Positions 32,201 to 46,237 of a DNA stretch of 64,000 nt are shown piece by piece (position 1 is the stretch's first letter; each line of letters begins with the position of its first letter). The stretch covers positions 28,250,501 to 28,314,500 of the forward strand of contig NC_079886.1 in NCBI RefSeq assembly GCF_029227915.1, written 5' to 3'. The DNA comes from Hydractinia symbiolongicarpus. Taxonomy: Eukaryota; Cnidaria; Hydrozoa; Anthoathecata; Hydractiniidae. Position numbers and translations under genes: made by a program. Under the pieces are notes generated by a model. The model had not been told where the DNA came from and did not search any database. It saw only the letters and a list, made by a program, of their open reading frames with translations.

Positions 32201-35200
32201 GGGAGTAAACTCATTTCCCGAACGATTCCTTAAATTATTTTTCACCACTAAAACGCATGAGACTTGTAGTTTTTAAAAATAATTTCGTTTTTGATGAGAC
32301 GCTGAATAAAAGAAGTTTAATCGCCGGCAAACAAAAACCCGCCATTTCCCGTAAGTCCCGGGCTTGGCCCGTATAGTCGAATGTATACAAAGAAAGTACC
32401 CAGGGAGTAAACTCATTTCGCGAAGGATTCTTTAAATTATTTTTTCACCACTAAAATGCATGAGACTTGTAGTTTTCAAAAATGATTTCATTTTTGATGA
32501 GACGCTGAATAAAAGGAGTTTAACCTCCGGCAAACGAAAACCCGCGATTTCCCCTAAATCCCGGAACCGGCCCGTATAGTCAAAAGTATACAAAGAAAGT
32601 ACGCAGGGAGTAAACTCATTTCCCGAACGATTCTTTAAATTATATTTTCACCACTAAAACGCATGACACTTGTAGTTTTCAAAAATGATTTCATTTTTGA
32701 TAAGACGCTGAATAAAAGAAGTTTAATCGCCGGCAAACGAAAACCCGCGATTTCCCGTAAATCCCGGGCTTGGCCCGTATAGTCGAATGTTTACAAAGAA
32801 AGTACCCAGGGAGTAAACTCATTTTCCGAACGATTTTTTAAATTATTTTTTCACCACTAAAACACATGAGAATTGAAGTTTTCAAAAGTGATTTCATTCT
32901 TGATGAGACGCTGAATAAAAGGAGTTTAATCTCCGGCAAACGAAAACCCGCGATTTCCCGTAAATCCCAGACTCGGCCAGTATAGTCAAATGTATACAAA
33001 GAAAGTACGCAGGGAGTAAACTCATTTTCCGAACGATTCTTTAAATTATTTTTCACCACTTAAACGCATGAGACTTGTAGTTTTCAAAAATAATTTCATT
33101 TTTGATGAGACGCTGAATAAAAGAAGTTTAATCGCCGGCAAACGAAAACCCGCGATTTCCCGTAAATCCCGGGCTTGGCCCGTATAGTCGAATGTATACA
33201 AAGAAAGTACCCAGGGAGTAAACTCATTTCCCGAACGATTTTTTAAATTATTTTTTACCACTAAGACGCATGAGACTTGTAGTTTTCAAATATGATTTCA
33301 TTTTTGATGAGACGCTGAATAAAAGGAGTTTAATCGCCGGCAAACGAAAACCCGCGATTTCCCGTAAATCCCGGACTCGGCCCGTATAGTCAAAAGTATA
33401 CAAAGAAAGTACCCAGGGAGTAAACTCATTTCCCGAACGATTCTTTAAATTATATTTTCACCACTAAAACGCATGACACTTGTAGTTTTCAAAAATGATT
33501 TCATTTTTGATAAGACGCTGAATAAAAGAAGTTTAATCGCCGGCAAACGAAAACCCGCGATTTCCCGTAAATCCGGGGCTTGGCCCGTATAGTCGAATGT
33601 TTACAAAGAAAGTACCCAGGGAGTAAACTCATTTCCCGAACGATTTTTTAAATTATTTTTTTACCACTAGGACGCATGAGACTTGTAGTTTTTAAAAATG
33701 ATTTCATTTTTGATGAGACGCTGAATAAAAGGAGTTTAATCGCCGGCAAACGAGAACCCGCGCTTTCCCGTATATCCCGGACTCGGCCGTATAGTCGAAA
33801 GTATACAAAGAAAGTACCCAGGGAGTAAACTCATTTTCCGAACGATTTTTTAAATTATTTTTTCACCACTAAAACACATGAGAATTGAAGTTTTCAAAAA
33901 TGGTTTCAGTTTTGATGAGACGCTGAATAAAAAGAGTTTAATCGCCGGCAAACGAAAACCTGGGAGTTCCCGTAAATCCCGGGCTTAACCCGCATAGTCG
34001 AATGTATAGAAAGAAAGTAAACTGGGAATAAACTCATTTCCCGAACGATTTTTTAAATTATTTTTTTACCACTAAGACGCATGAGACTTGTAGTTTTCAA
34101 AACTGATTTCATTTTTGATGAGACGCTGAATAAAAGGTGTTTAATCGCCGGCAAACGAAAACCCGGGAGTTCCCGTAAATCCCGGGCTTGACCCGTATAG
34201 TCGAATGTATAGAAAGAAAGTAAACTGGGAGTAAACTCATTTCTCGAACGATTTTTTAAATTAATTCTTTACCACTAAATCGCATAAGACTTGTAGTTTT
34301 CAAAAATGATTTCATTCTTGATGAGACGCTGAATAAAAGGAGTTTAATCTCCGGCAAACGAAAACCCGCGATTTCCCGTAAATCCCAGACTCGGCCAGTA
34401 TAGTCAAATGTATACAAAGAAAGTACGCAGGGAGTAAACTCATTTCCCGAACGATTCTTTAAATTATTTTTCACAACTTAAACGCATGAGACTTGTAGTT
34501 TTCAAAAATAATTTCATTTTTGATGAGACGCTGAATAAAAGAAGTTTAATCGCCGGCCAACGAAAACCCGCGATTTCCCGTAAATCCCGGGCTTGGCCCG
34601 TATAGTCGAATGTATACAAAGAAAGTACCCAGGGAGTAAACTCATTTCCCGAACGATTTTTTAAATTATTTTTTACCACTAAGACGCATGAGACTTGTAG
34701 TTTTCAAATATGATTTCATTTTTGATGAGACGCTGAATAAAAGGAGTTTAATCGCCGGCAAACGAAAACCCGCGATTTCCCGTAAATCCCGGACTCGGCC
34801 CGTATAGTCAAAAGTATACAAAGAAAGTACCCAGGGAGTAAACTCATTTCCCGAACGATTCTTTAAATCATTTTTCCACCACTAAAACGCATAAGACTTG
34901 TAGTTTTGAAAACTGATTTCATTTTTGATGAGACGATGAATAAAAGGAGTTTAATCTCCGGCAAACGAAAACCTGCGATTTACCCTAAATCCCGGAACCG
35001 GCCGGTATATTCGAATGTATACAAAGAAAGTACGCTGGGAATAAACTCATTTCCCGAACGATTCTTTAAATTATATTTTCACCACTAAAACGCATGAGTC
35101 TTGTAGTTTTCAAAAATGATTTCATTTTTGATGAGACGCTGAATAAAAGAAGTTTAATCGCCGGCAAACGAAAACCCGCGATTTCCCGTAAATCCCGGGC

Positions 35201-36909
35201 TTGGCCCGTATAGTCGAATGTATACAAAAAAAGTACCCAGGGAGTAAACTCATTTCCCGAACGATTTTTTAAATTAATTTTTTACCACTAAATCGCATAA
35301 GACTTGTAGTTTTCAAAAATGATTTCATTCTTGATGAGACGCTGAATAAAAGGAGTTTAATCTCCGGCAAACGAAAACCCGCGATTTCCCGTAAATCCCA
35401 GACTCGGCCCGTATAGTCAAATGTATACAAAGAAAGTACGCAGGGAGTAAACTCATTTCCCGAACGATTCTTTAAATTATTTTTCACCACTTAAACGCAT
35501 GAGACTTGTAGTTTTCAAAAATAATTTCATTTTTGATGAGACGCTGAATAAAAGAAGTTTAATCGCCGGCAAACAAAAACCCGCGATTTCCCGTAAATCC
35601 CGGGCTTGGCCCGTATAGTCGAATGTATACAAAGAAAGTACCCAGGGAGTAAACTCATTTCCCGAACGATTTTTTAAATTATTTTTTACCACTAAGACGC
35701 ATGAGACTTGTAGTTTTCAAATATGATTTCATTTTTGATGAGACGCTGAATAAAAGGAGTTTAATCGCCGGCAAACGAAAACCCGCGATTTCCCGTAAAT
35801 CCCGGACTCGGCCCGTATAGTCAAAAGTATACAAAGAAAGTACCCAGGGAGTAAACTCATTTCCCGAACGATTCTTTAAATCATTTTTCCACCACTAAAA
35901 CGCATAAGACTTGTAGTTTTGAAAACTGATTTCATTTTTGATGAGACGATGAATAAAAGGAGTTTAATCTCCGGCAAACGAAAACCCGCGATTTACCCTA
36001 AATCCCGGAACCGGCCGGTATAGTCGAATGTATACAAAGAAAGTACGCTGGGAATAAACTCATTTCCCGAACGATTCTTTAAATTATATTTTCACCACTA
36101 AAACGCATGAGTCTTGTAGTTTTCAAAAATGATTTCATTTTTGATGAGACGCTGAATAAAAGAAGTTTAATCGCCGGCAAACGAAAACCCGCGATTTCCC
36201 GTAAATCCCGGGCTTGGCCCGTATAGTCGAATGTATACAAAAAAAGTACCCAGGGAGTAAACTCATTTCCCGAACGATTTTTTAAATTATTTTTTTACCA
36301 CTAAGACGCATGAGACTTGTAGTTTTCAAAAATGATTTCATTTTTGATGAGACGCTGAATAAAAGGAGTTTAATCGCCGGCAAAGGAAAACCCGCGATTT
36401 CCCGTAAATCCCGGACTCGGCCGGTATAGTCGAATGTATACAAAGAAAGTACGCTGGGAATAAACTCATTTCCCGAACGATTCTTTAAATTATATTTTCA
36501 CCACTAAAACGCATGAGTCTTGTAGTTTTCAAAAATGATTTCATTTTTGATGAGACGCTGAATAAAAGAAGTTTAATCGCCGGCAAACGAAAACCCGCGA
36601 TTTCCCGTAAATCCCGGGCTTGGCCCGTATAGTCGAATGTATACAAAGAAAGTACCCAGGGAGTAAACTCATTTCCCGAACGATTTTTTAAATTATTTTT
36701 TTACCACTAAAACGCATGAGACTTGTAGTTTTCAAAAATGATTTCATTTTTGATGAGACGCTGAATAAAAGGAGTTTAATCGCCGGCAAACGAAAACCCG
36801 CGATTTCCCGTAAATCCCGGACTCGGCCCGTATAGTCAAATGTATACAAAGAAAGTACGCAGGGAGTAAACTCATTTCCCGAACGATTCTTTAAATTATT
36901 TTTCACCAC
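29209..36909 (+). repeat. Satellite with 8-, 7- and 5-monomer shifts
   Basis: Matching monomers recur at offsets of about 1615 bp (30412/32027), 1418 bp (32838/34256 and 33046/34464) and 1013 bp (34256/35269 and 34464/35477). The repeat register changes several times and there is no single stable unit. Nothing other than satellite was found. Confidence 0.72.
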
Positions 36910-39459
36910 TTAAACGCATGAGACTTGTAGTTTTCAAAAATAATTTCATTTTTGATGAGACGCTGAATAAAAGAAGTTTAATCGCCGGCAAACGAAAACC
37001 CGCGATTTCCCGTAAATCCCGGGCTTGGCCCGTATAGTCGAATGTATACAAAGAAAGTACCCAGGGAGTAAACTCATTTCCCGAACGATTCTTTAAATCA
37101 TTTTTCCACCACTAAAACGCATAAGACTTGTAGTTTTGAAAACTGATTTCATTTTTGATGAGACGATGAATAAAAGGAGTTTAATCTCCGGCAAACGAAA
37201 ACCCGCGATTTACCCTAAATCCCGGAACCGGCCGGTATAGTCGAATGTATACAAAGAAAGTACGCTGGGAATAAACTCATTTCCCGAACGATTCTTTAAA
37301 TTATATTTTCACCACTAAAACGCATGAGTCTTGTAGTTTTCAAAAATGATTTCATTTTTGATGAGACGCTGAATAAAAGAAGTTTAATCGCCGGCAAACG
37401 AAAACCCGCGATTTCCCGTAAATCCCGGGCTTGGCCCGTATAGTCGAATGTATACAAAAAAAGTACCCAGGGAGTAAACTCATTTCCCGAACGATTTTTT
37501 AAATTATTTTTTTACCACTTAGACGCATGAGACTTGTAGTTTTCAAAAATGATTTCATTTTTGATGAGACGCTGAATAAAAGGAGTTTAATCGCCGGCAA
37601 AGGAAAACCCGCGATTTCCTGTAAATCCCGGACTCGGCCCGTATAGTCAAAAGTATACAAAGAAAGTACCCAGGGAGTAAACTCATTTCCCGAACGATTC
37701 TTTAAATTATTTTTTCACCACTAAAACGCATGAGACTTAAAGTTTTCAAAACTGATTTCATTTTTGATGAGACGCTGAATAAAAGGAGTTTAATCGCCGG
37801 CAAACGAAAACCCGCGATTTCCCGTAAATCCCGGACTCGGCCCGTATAGTCAAAAGTATACAAAGAAAGTACCCAGGGAGTAAACTCATTTCCCGAACGA
37901 TTTTTTAAATTATTTTTTTACCACTAAGACGCATGAGACTTGTAGTTTTCAAAAATGATTTCATTTTTGATGAGACGCTGAATAAAAAGAGTTTAATCGC
38001 CGGTAAACGAAAACCCGGGAGTTCCCGTAAATCCCGGGCTTGACCCGTATAGTCGAATGTATAGAAAGAAAGTACCCAGGGAGTAAACTCATTTCCCGAA
38101 CGATTTTTTAAATTATTTTTTTACCACTAAGACGCATGAGACTTGTAGTTTTCAAAAATGATTTTATTTTTGATGAGACGCTGAATAAAAGGAGTTTAAT
38201 CGCCGGCAAACGAAAACCCGCGCTTTCCCGTATATCCCGGACTCGGCCCGTATAGTCGAATGTATACAAAGAAAGTACCCAGGGAGTAAACTCATTTTCC
38301 GAACGATTTTTTAAATTATTTTTTCACCACTAAAACGCATGAGACTTGTAGTTTTCAAAAATGATTTCATTTTTGATGAGACGCTGAATAAAAAGAGTTT
38401 AATCGCCGGCAAACGAAAACCCGGGAGTTCCCGTAAATCCCGGGCTTGACCCGTATAGTGGAATGTATAGAAAGAAAGTACCCAGGGAGTAAACTCATTT
38501 CCCGAACGATTTTTTAAATTATTTTTTTACCACTAAGACGCATGAGACTTGTAGTTTTCAAAAATGATTTCATTTTTGATGAGACGCTGAATAAAAGGAG
38601 TTTAATCGCCGGCAACCGAAAACCCGCGATTTCCCGTAAATCCCGGACTCGGCCCGTATAGTCAAAAGTGTACAAAGAAAGTACCCAGGGAGTAAACTCA
38701 TTTCCCGAACGATTTTTTAAATTATTTTTTTACCACTAAGACGCATAAGACTTGTAGTTTTCAAAAATGATTTCATTTTTGATGAGACGCTGAATAAAAG
38801 GAGTTTAAGCGCCGGCAAACGAAAACCTGCGATTTCCCGTATATCCCGGACTCGGCCGGTATAGTCGAATGTATACAAAGAAAGTACCCAGGAAGTAAAC
38901 TCATTTTCCGAACGATTTTTTAAATTATTTTTTCACTACTAAAACGCATGAGACTTGTAGTTTTCAAAAATAATTTCATTTTTGATGAGACGCTGAATAA
39001 AAGAAGTTTAATCGCCGGCAAACGAAAACCCGCGATTTCCCGTAAATCCCGGGCTTGGCCCGTATAGTCGAATGTATACAAAGAATGTACCCAGGGAGTA
39101 AACTCATTTCCCGAACGATTTTTTAAATTATTTTTTACCACTAAGACGCATGAGACTTGTAGTTTTCAAATATGATTTCATTTTTGATGAGACGCTGAAT
39201 AAAAGGAGTTTAATCGCCGCCAAACGAAAACCCGCGATTTCCCGTAAATCCCGGACTCGGCCCGTATAGTCAAAAGTATACAAAGAAAGTACCCAGGGAG
39301 TAAACTCATTTCCCGAACGATTCTTTAAATTATTTTTTCACCACTAAAACGCATGAGACTTATAGTTTTTAAAACTGATTTCATTTTTGATGAGACGCTG
39401 AATAAAAGGAGTTGAATCGCCGGCAAACGAAAACCCGCGCTTTCCCGTATATCCCAGAC
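36910..39459 (+). repeat. Satellite without a clear higher-order unit
   Basis: Ordinary 203-bp monomers of mixed classes. The GCGCTTTCCCG/GGGAGTTCCCG alternation is visible at 38000-38500. No gene, insertion or orientation change was seen. Confidence 0.75.
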
Positions 39460-42400
39460 TCGGCCCGTATAGTCGAATGTATACAAAGAAAGTACCCAGG
39501 GAGTAAACTCATTTTCCGAACGATTTTTTAAATTATTTTTTCACCACTAAAACGCATGAGACTTGTAGTTTTCAAAAATGATTTCATTTTTGATGAGACG
39601 CTGAATAAAAAGAGTTTAATCGCCGGTAAACGAAAACCCGGGAGTTCCCGTAAATCCCGGGCTTGACCCGTATAGTCGAATGTATAGAAAGAAAGTACCC
39701 AGGGAGTAAACTCATTTCCCGAACGATTTTTTAAATTATTTTTTTACCACTAAGACGCATGAGACTTGTAGTTTTCAAAAATGATTTCATTTTTGATGAG
39801 GCGCTGAATAAAAGGAGTTTAATCGCCGGCAAACGAAAACCCGCGCTTTCCCGTATATCCCGGACTCGGCCCGTATAGTCGAATGTATACAAAGAAAGTA
39901 CCCAGGGAGTAAACTCATTTTCCGAACGATTTTTTAAATTATTTTTTCACCACTAAAACGCATGAGACTTGTAGTTTTCAAAAATGATTTCATTTTTGAT
40001 GAGACGCTGAATAAAAAGAGTTTAATCGCCGGCAAACAAAAACCCGGGAGTTCCCGTAAATCCCGGGCTTGATCCGTATAATGGAATGTATAGAAAGAAA
40101 GTACCCAGGGAGTAAACTCATTTCCCGAACGATTTTTTAAATTATTTTTTAACACTAAGACGCATGAGACTTGTAGTTTTCAAAAATGATTTCATTTTTG
40201 ATGAGACGCTGAATAAAAGGAGTTTAATCGCCGGCAAACGAAAACCCGCGATTTCCCGTAAATCCCGGACTCGGCCCGTATAGTCAAAAGTATACAAATA
40301 AAGTGCCCAGGGAGTAAACTGATTTCCCGAACGATTTTTTAAATTATTTTTTTACCACTAAGACGCATGAGACTTGTAGTTTTCAAAAATGATTTCATTT
40401 TTGATGAGACGCTGAATAAAAGGAGTTTAATCGCCGGCAAACGAAAACCTGCGATTTCCCGTATATCCCGGACTCGGCCGGTATAGTCGAATGTATACAA
40501 AGAAAGTACCCAGGGAGTAAACTCATTTTCCGAACGATTTTTTAAATTATTTTTTCACTACTAAAACGCATGAGACTTGTAGTTTTCAAAAATAATTTCA
40601 TTTTTGATGAGACGCTGAATAAAAGAAGTTTAATCGCCGGCAAACGAAAACCCGCGATTTCCCGTAAATCCCGGACTCGGCCCGTATAGTCAAAAGTATA
40701 CAAAGAAAGTACCCAGGGAGTAAACTCATTTCCCGAACGATTCTTTAAATCATTTTTCCACCACTAAAACGCATAAGACTTGTAGTTTTCAAAAATGATT
40801 TCATTTTTGATGAGACGATGAATAAAAGGAGTTTAATCTCAGGCAAACGAAAACCCGCGATTTACCCTAAATCCCGGAACCGGCCGGTATAGTCGAATGT
40901 ATACAAAGAAAGTACGCAGGGAATAAACTCATTTCCCGAACGATTCTTTAAACTATATTTTCACCACTAAAACGCATGAGTGTTGTAGTTTTCAAAAATG
41001 ATTTCATTTTTGATGAGACGCTGAATAAAAGAAGTTTAATAGCCGGCAAACGAAAACCCGCGATTTCCCGTAAATCCCAGACTCGGCCCGTATAGTCGAA
41101 TGTATACAAAGAAAGTACCCAGGGAGTAAACTCATTTTCCGAACGATTTTTTAAATTATTTTTTCACCACTAAAACGCATGAGACTTGTAGTTTTCAAAA
41201 ATGATTTCATTTTTGATGAGACGCTGAATAAAAAGAGTTTAATCGCCGGTAAACGAAAACCCGGGAGTTCCCGTAAATCCCGGGCTTGACCCGTATAGTC
41301 GAATGTATAGAAAGAAAGTACCCAGGGAGTAAACTCATTTCCCGAACGATTTTTTAAATTATTTTTTTACCACTAAGACGCATGAGACTTGTAGTTTTCA
41401 AAAATGATTTCATTTTTGATGAGGCGCTGAATAAAAGGAGTTTAATCGCCGGCAAACGAAAACCCGCGCTTTCCCGTATATCCCGGACTCGGCCCGTATA
41501 GTCGAATGTATACAAAGAAAGTACCCAGGGAGTAAACTCATTTTCCGAACGATTTTTTAAATTATTTTTTCACCACTAAAACGCATGAGACTTGTAGTTT
41601 TCAAAAATGATTTCATTTTTGATGAGACGCTGAATAAAAAGAGTTTAATCGCCGGCAAACAAAAACCCGGGAGTTCCCGTAAATCCCGGGCTTGATCCGT
41701 ATAATGGAATGTATAGAAAGAAAGTACCCAGGGAGTAAACTCATTTCCCGAACGATTTTTTAAATTATTTTTTAACACTAAGACGCATGAGACTTGTAGT
41801 TTTCAAAAATGATTTCATTTTTGATGAGACGCTGAATAAAAGGAGTTTAATCGCCGGCAAACGAAAACCCGCGATTTCCCGTAAATCCCGGACTCGGCCC
41901 GTATAGTCAAAAGTATACAAATAAAGTGCCCAGGGAGTAAACTGATTTCCCGAACGATTTTTTAAATTATTTTTTTACCACTAAGACGCATGAGACTTGT
42001 AGTTTTCAAAAATGATTTCATTTTTGATGAGACGCTGAATAAAAGGAGTTTAATCGCCGGCAAACGAAAACCTGCGATTTCCCGTATATCCCGGACTCGG
42101 CCGGTATAGTCGAATGTATACAAAGAAAGTACCCAGGGAGTAAACTCATTTTCCGAACGATTTTTTAAATTATTTTTTCACTACTAAAACGCATGAGACT
42201 TGTAGTTTTCAAAAATAATTTCATTTTTGATGAGACGCTGAATAAAAGAAGTTTAATCGCCGGCAAACGAAAACCCGCGATTTCCCGTAAATCCCGGACT
42301 CGGCCCGTATAGTCAAAAGTATACAAAGAAAGTACCCAGGGAGTAAACTCATTTCCCGAACGATTCTTTAAATCATTTTTCCACCACTAAAACGCATAAG

Positions 42401-42705
42401 ACTTGTAGTTTTCAAAAATGATTTCATTTTTGATGAGACGATGAATAAAAGGAGTTTAATCTCAGGCAAACGAAAACCCGCGATTTACCCTAAATCCCGG
42501 AACCGGCCGGTATAGTCGAATGTATACAAAGAAAGTACGCAGGGAATAAACTCATTTCCCGAACGATTCTTTAAACTATATTTTCACCACTAAAACGCAT
42601 GAGTGTTGTAGTTTTCAAAAATGATTTCATTTTTGATGAGACGCTGAATAAAAGAAGTTTAATAGCCGGCAAACGAAAACCCGCGATTTCCCGTAAATCC
42701 CGGGC
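39460..42705 (+). repeat. 8-monomer higher-order repeat, 1623 bp x 2
   Basis: Bases 39460-41082 recur at 41083-42705. Shared rare variants include GATCCGTATAATGGAATG (40071 and 41694), GATGAGGCGCTG, and AATAAAGTGCCCAGGG followed by AACTGATTTCCC. Across the second half the copies look essentially identical. Confidence 0.88.
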
Positions 42706-45700
42706 TTGGCCCGTATAGTCGAATGTATACAAAGAAAGTACCCAGGGAGTAAACTCATTTCCCAAACGATTTTTTAAATTATTTTTTTACCACTAAGACG
42801 CATGAGACTTGTAGTTTTCAAATATGAATTCATTTTTGATGAGACGCTGAATAAAAGGAGTTTAATCGCCGGCAAACGAAAACCCGCGATTTCCCGTAAA
42901 TCCTGGACTCGGCCCGTATAGTCAAAAGCATACAAAGAAAGTACCCAGGGAGTAAACTCATTTCCCGAACGATTCTTTAAATCATTTTTCCACCACTAAA
43001 ACGCATAAGACTTGTAGTTTTGAAAACTGATTTCATTTTTGATGATACGATGAATAAAAGGAGTTTAATCTCCGGCAAACGAAAACCCGCGATTTACCCT
43101 AAATCCCGGAACCGGCCGGTATAGTCGAATGTATACAAAGAAAGTACGCTGGGAATAAACTCATTTCCCGAACGATTCTTTAAATTATATTTTCACCACT
43201 AACACGCATGAGACTTATAGTTTTCAAAACTGATTTCATTTTTGATGAGACGCTGAATAAAAGGAGTTTAATCGCCGGCAAACGAAAACCCGCGCTTTCC
43301 CGTATATCCCGGACTCGGCCCGTATAGTCGAATGTATACAAAGAAAGTACCCAGGGAGTAAACTCATTTTCCGAACGATTTTTTAAATTATTTTTTCACC
43401 ACTAAAACGCATGAGACTTGTAGTTTTCAAAAATGATTTCATTTTTGATGAGACGCTGAATAAAAAGAGTTTAATCGCCGGTAAACGAAAACCCGGGAGT
43501 TCCCGTAAATCCCGGGCTTGACCCGTATAGTCGAATGTATAGAAAGAAAGTACCCAGGGAGTAAACTCATTTCCCGAACGATTTTTTAAATTATTTTTTT
43601 ACCACTAAGACGCATGAGACTTGTAGTTTTCAAAAATGATTTCATTTTTGATGAGACGCTGAATAAAAGGAGTTTAATCGCCGGCAAACGAAAACCCGCG
43701 CTTTCCCGTATATCCCGGACTCGGCCCGTATAGTCGAATGTATACAAAGAAAGTACCCAGGGAGTAAACTCATTTTCCGAACGATTTTTTAAATTATTTT
43801 TTCACCACTAAAAAGCATGAGACTTGTAGTTTTCAAAAATGATTTCATTTTTGATGAGACGCTGAATAAAAAGAGTTTAATCGCCGGCAAACGAAAACCC
43901 GGGAGTTCCCGTAAATCCCGGGCTTGACCCGTATAGTGGAATGTATAGAAAGAAAGTACCCAGGGAGTAAACTCATTTCCCGAACGATTTTTTAAATTAT
44001 TTTTTTACCACTAAGACGCATGAGACTTGTAGTTTTCAAAAATGATTTCATTTTTGATGAGACGCTGAATAAAAGGAGTTTAATCGCCGGCAAACGAAAA
44101 CCTGCGATTTCCCGTATATCCCGGACTCGGCCGGTATAGTCGAATGTACACAAAGAAAGTACCCAGGGAGTAAACTCATTTTCCGAACGATTTTTTAAAT
44201 TATTTTTTCACTACTAAAACGCATGAGACTTGTAGTTTTCAAAAATGATTTCATTTTTGATGAGACGCTGAATAAAAAGAGTTTAATCGCCGGCAAACGA
44301 AAACCCACGCTTTCCCGTATATCCCGGACTCGGCCCGTATAGTCGAATGTATACAAAGAAAGTACCCAGGGAGTAAACTCATTTTCCGAACGATTTTTTA
44401 AATTATTTTTTCACTACTAAAACGCATGAGACTTGTAGTTTTCAAAAATGATTTCATTTTTGATGAGACGCTGAATAAAAAGAGTTTAATCGCCGGCAAA
44501 CGAAAACCCGGGAGTTCCCGTAAATCCCGGGCTTGACCCGTATAGTGAAATGTATAGAAAGAAAGTACCCAGGGAGTAAACTCATTTCCCGAACGATTTT
44601 TTAAATTATTTTTTTACCACTAAGACGCATGAGACTTGTAGTTTTCAAAAATGATTTCATTTTTGATGAGACGCTGAATAAAAGGAGTTTAATCGCCGGC
44701 AAACGAAAACCCGCGATATCCCGTAAATCCCGGACTCGGCCCGTATAGTCAAAAGTATACAAAGAAAGTACCCAGGGAGTAAACTCATTTCCCGAACGAT
44801 TTTTTAAATTATTTTTTTACCACTAAGACGCATGAGACTTGTAGTTTTCAAAAATGATTTCATTTTTGATGAGACGCTGAATAAAAGGAGTTTAATCGCC
44901 GGCAAACGAAAACCTGCGATTTCCCGTATATCCCGAACTCGGCCGGTATAGTCGAATGTACACAAAGAAAGTACCCAGGGAGTAAACTCATTTTCCGAAC
45001 GATTTTTTAAATTATTTTTTCACTACTAAAACGCATGAGACTTGTAGTTTTCAAAAATGATTTCATTTTTGATGAGACGCTGAATAAAAAGAGTTTAATC
45101 GCCGGCAAACGAAAACCCGGGAGTTCCCGTAAATCCCGGGCTTGACCCGTATAGTCAAATGTATAGAAAGAAAGTAAACTGGGAGTAAACTTATTTCCCG
45201 AACGATTTTTTAAATTAATTTTTTACCATTAAAGCGCATAAGACTTGTAAATTTCAAAAACGATTTCATTCTTGATGAGACGCTGAATAAAAGGAGTTTA
45301 ATCGCCGGCAAACGAAAACCCACGCTTTCCCGTATATCCCGGACTTGGCCCGTATAGTCGAATGTATACAAAGAAAGTACCCAGGGAGTAAACACATTTT
45401 CCGAACGATTTTTTAAATTATTTTTTCACTACTAAAACGCATGAGACTTGTAGTTTTCAAAAATGATTTCATTTTTGATGAGACGCTGAATAAAAAGAGT
45501 TTAATCGCCGGCAAACGAAAACCCGGGAGTTCCCGTAAATCCCGGGCTTGACCCGTATAGTGAAATGTATAGAAAGAAAGTACCCAGGGAGTAAACTCAT
45601 TTCCCGAACGATTTTTTAAATTATTTTTTTACCACTCAGACGCATGAGACTTGTAGTTTTCAAAAATGATTTCATTTTTGATGAGACGCTGAATAAAAGG

Positions 45701-46237
45701 AGTTTAATCGCCGGCAAACGAAAACCCGCGATTTCCCGTAATTCCCGGACTCGGCCCGTATAGTCAAAAGTATACAAAGAAAGTACCCAGGGAGTAAACT
45801 CATTTCCCGAACGATTTTTTAAATTATTTTTTTACCACTAAGACGCATGAGACTTGTAGTTTTCAAAAATGATTTCATTTTTGATGAGACGCTGAATAAA
45901 AGGAGTTTAATCGCCGGCAAACGAAAACCTGCGATTTCCCGTATATCCCGGACTCGGCCGGTATAGTCGAATGTACACAAAGAAAGTACCCAGGGAGTAA
46001 ACTCATTTTCCGAACGATTTTTTAAATTATTTTTTCACTACTAAAACGCATGAGACTTGTAGTTTTCAAAAATGATTTCATTTTTGATGAGACGCTGAAT
46101 AAAAAGAGTTTAATCGCCGGCAAACGAAAACCCGGGAGTTCCCGTAAATCCCGGGCTTGACCCGTATAGTCAAATGTATAGAAAGAAAGTAAACTGGGAG
46201 TAAACTTATTTCCCGAACGATTTTTTAAATTAATTTT
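42706..46237 (+). repeat. Satellite with 4- and 5-monomer repeats leading into the duplicated block
   Basis: A monomer with GAATGTACACAAAG recurs near 44143, 44954 and 45970 (811 and about 1016 bp apart). The monomer starting CATAAGACTTGTAAATTTC occurs at about 45238 and again at the start of the next block, 1014 bp later. No non-satellite sequence is present. Confidence 0.75.
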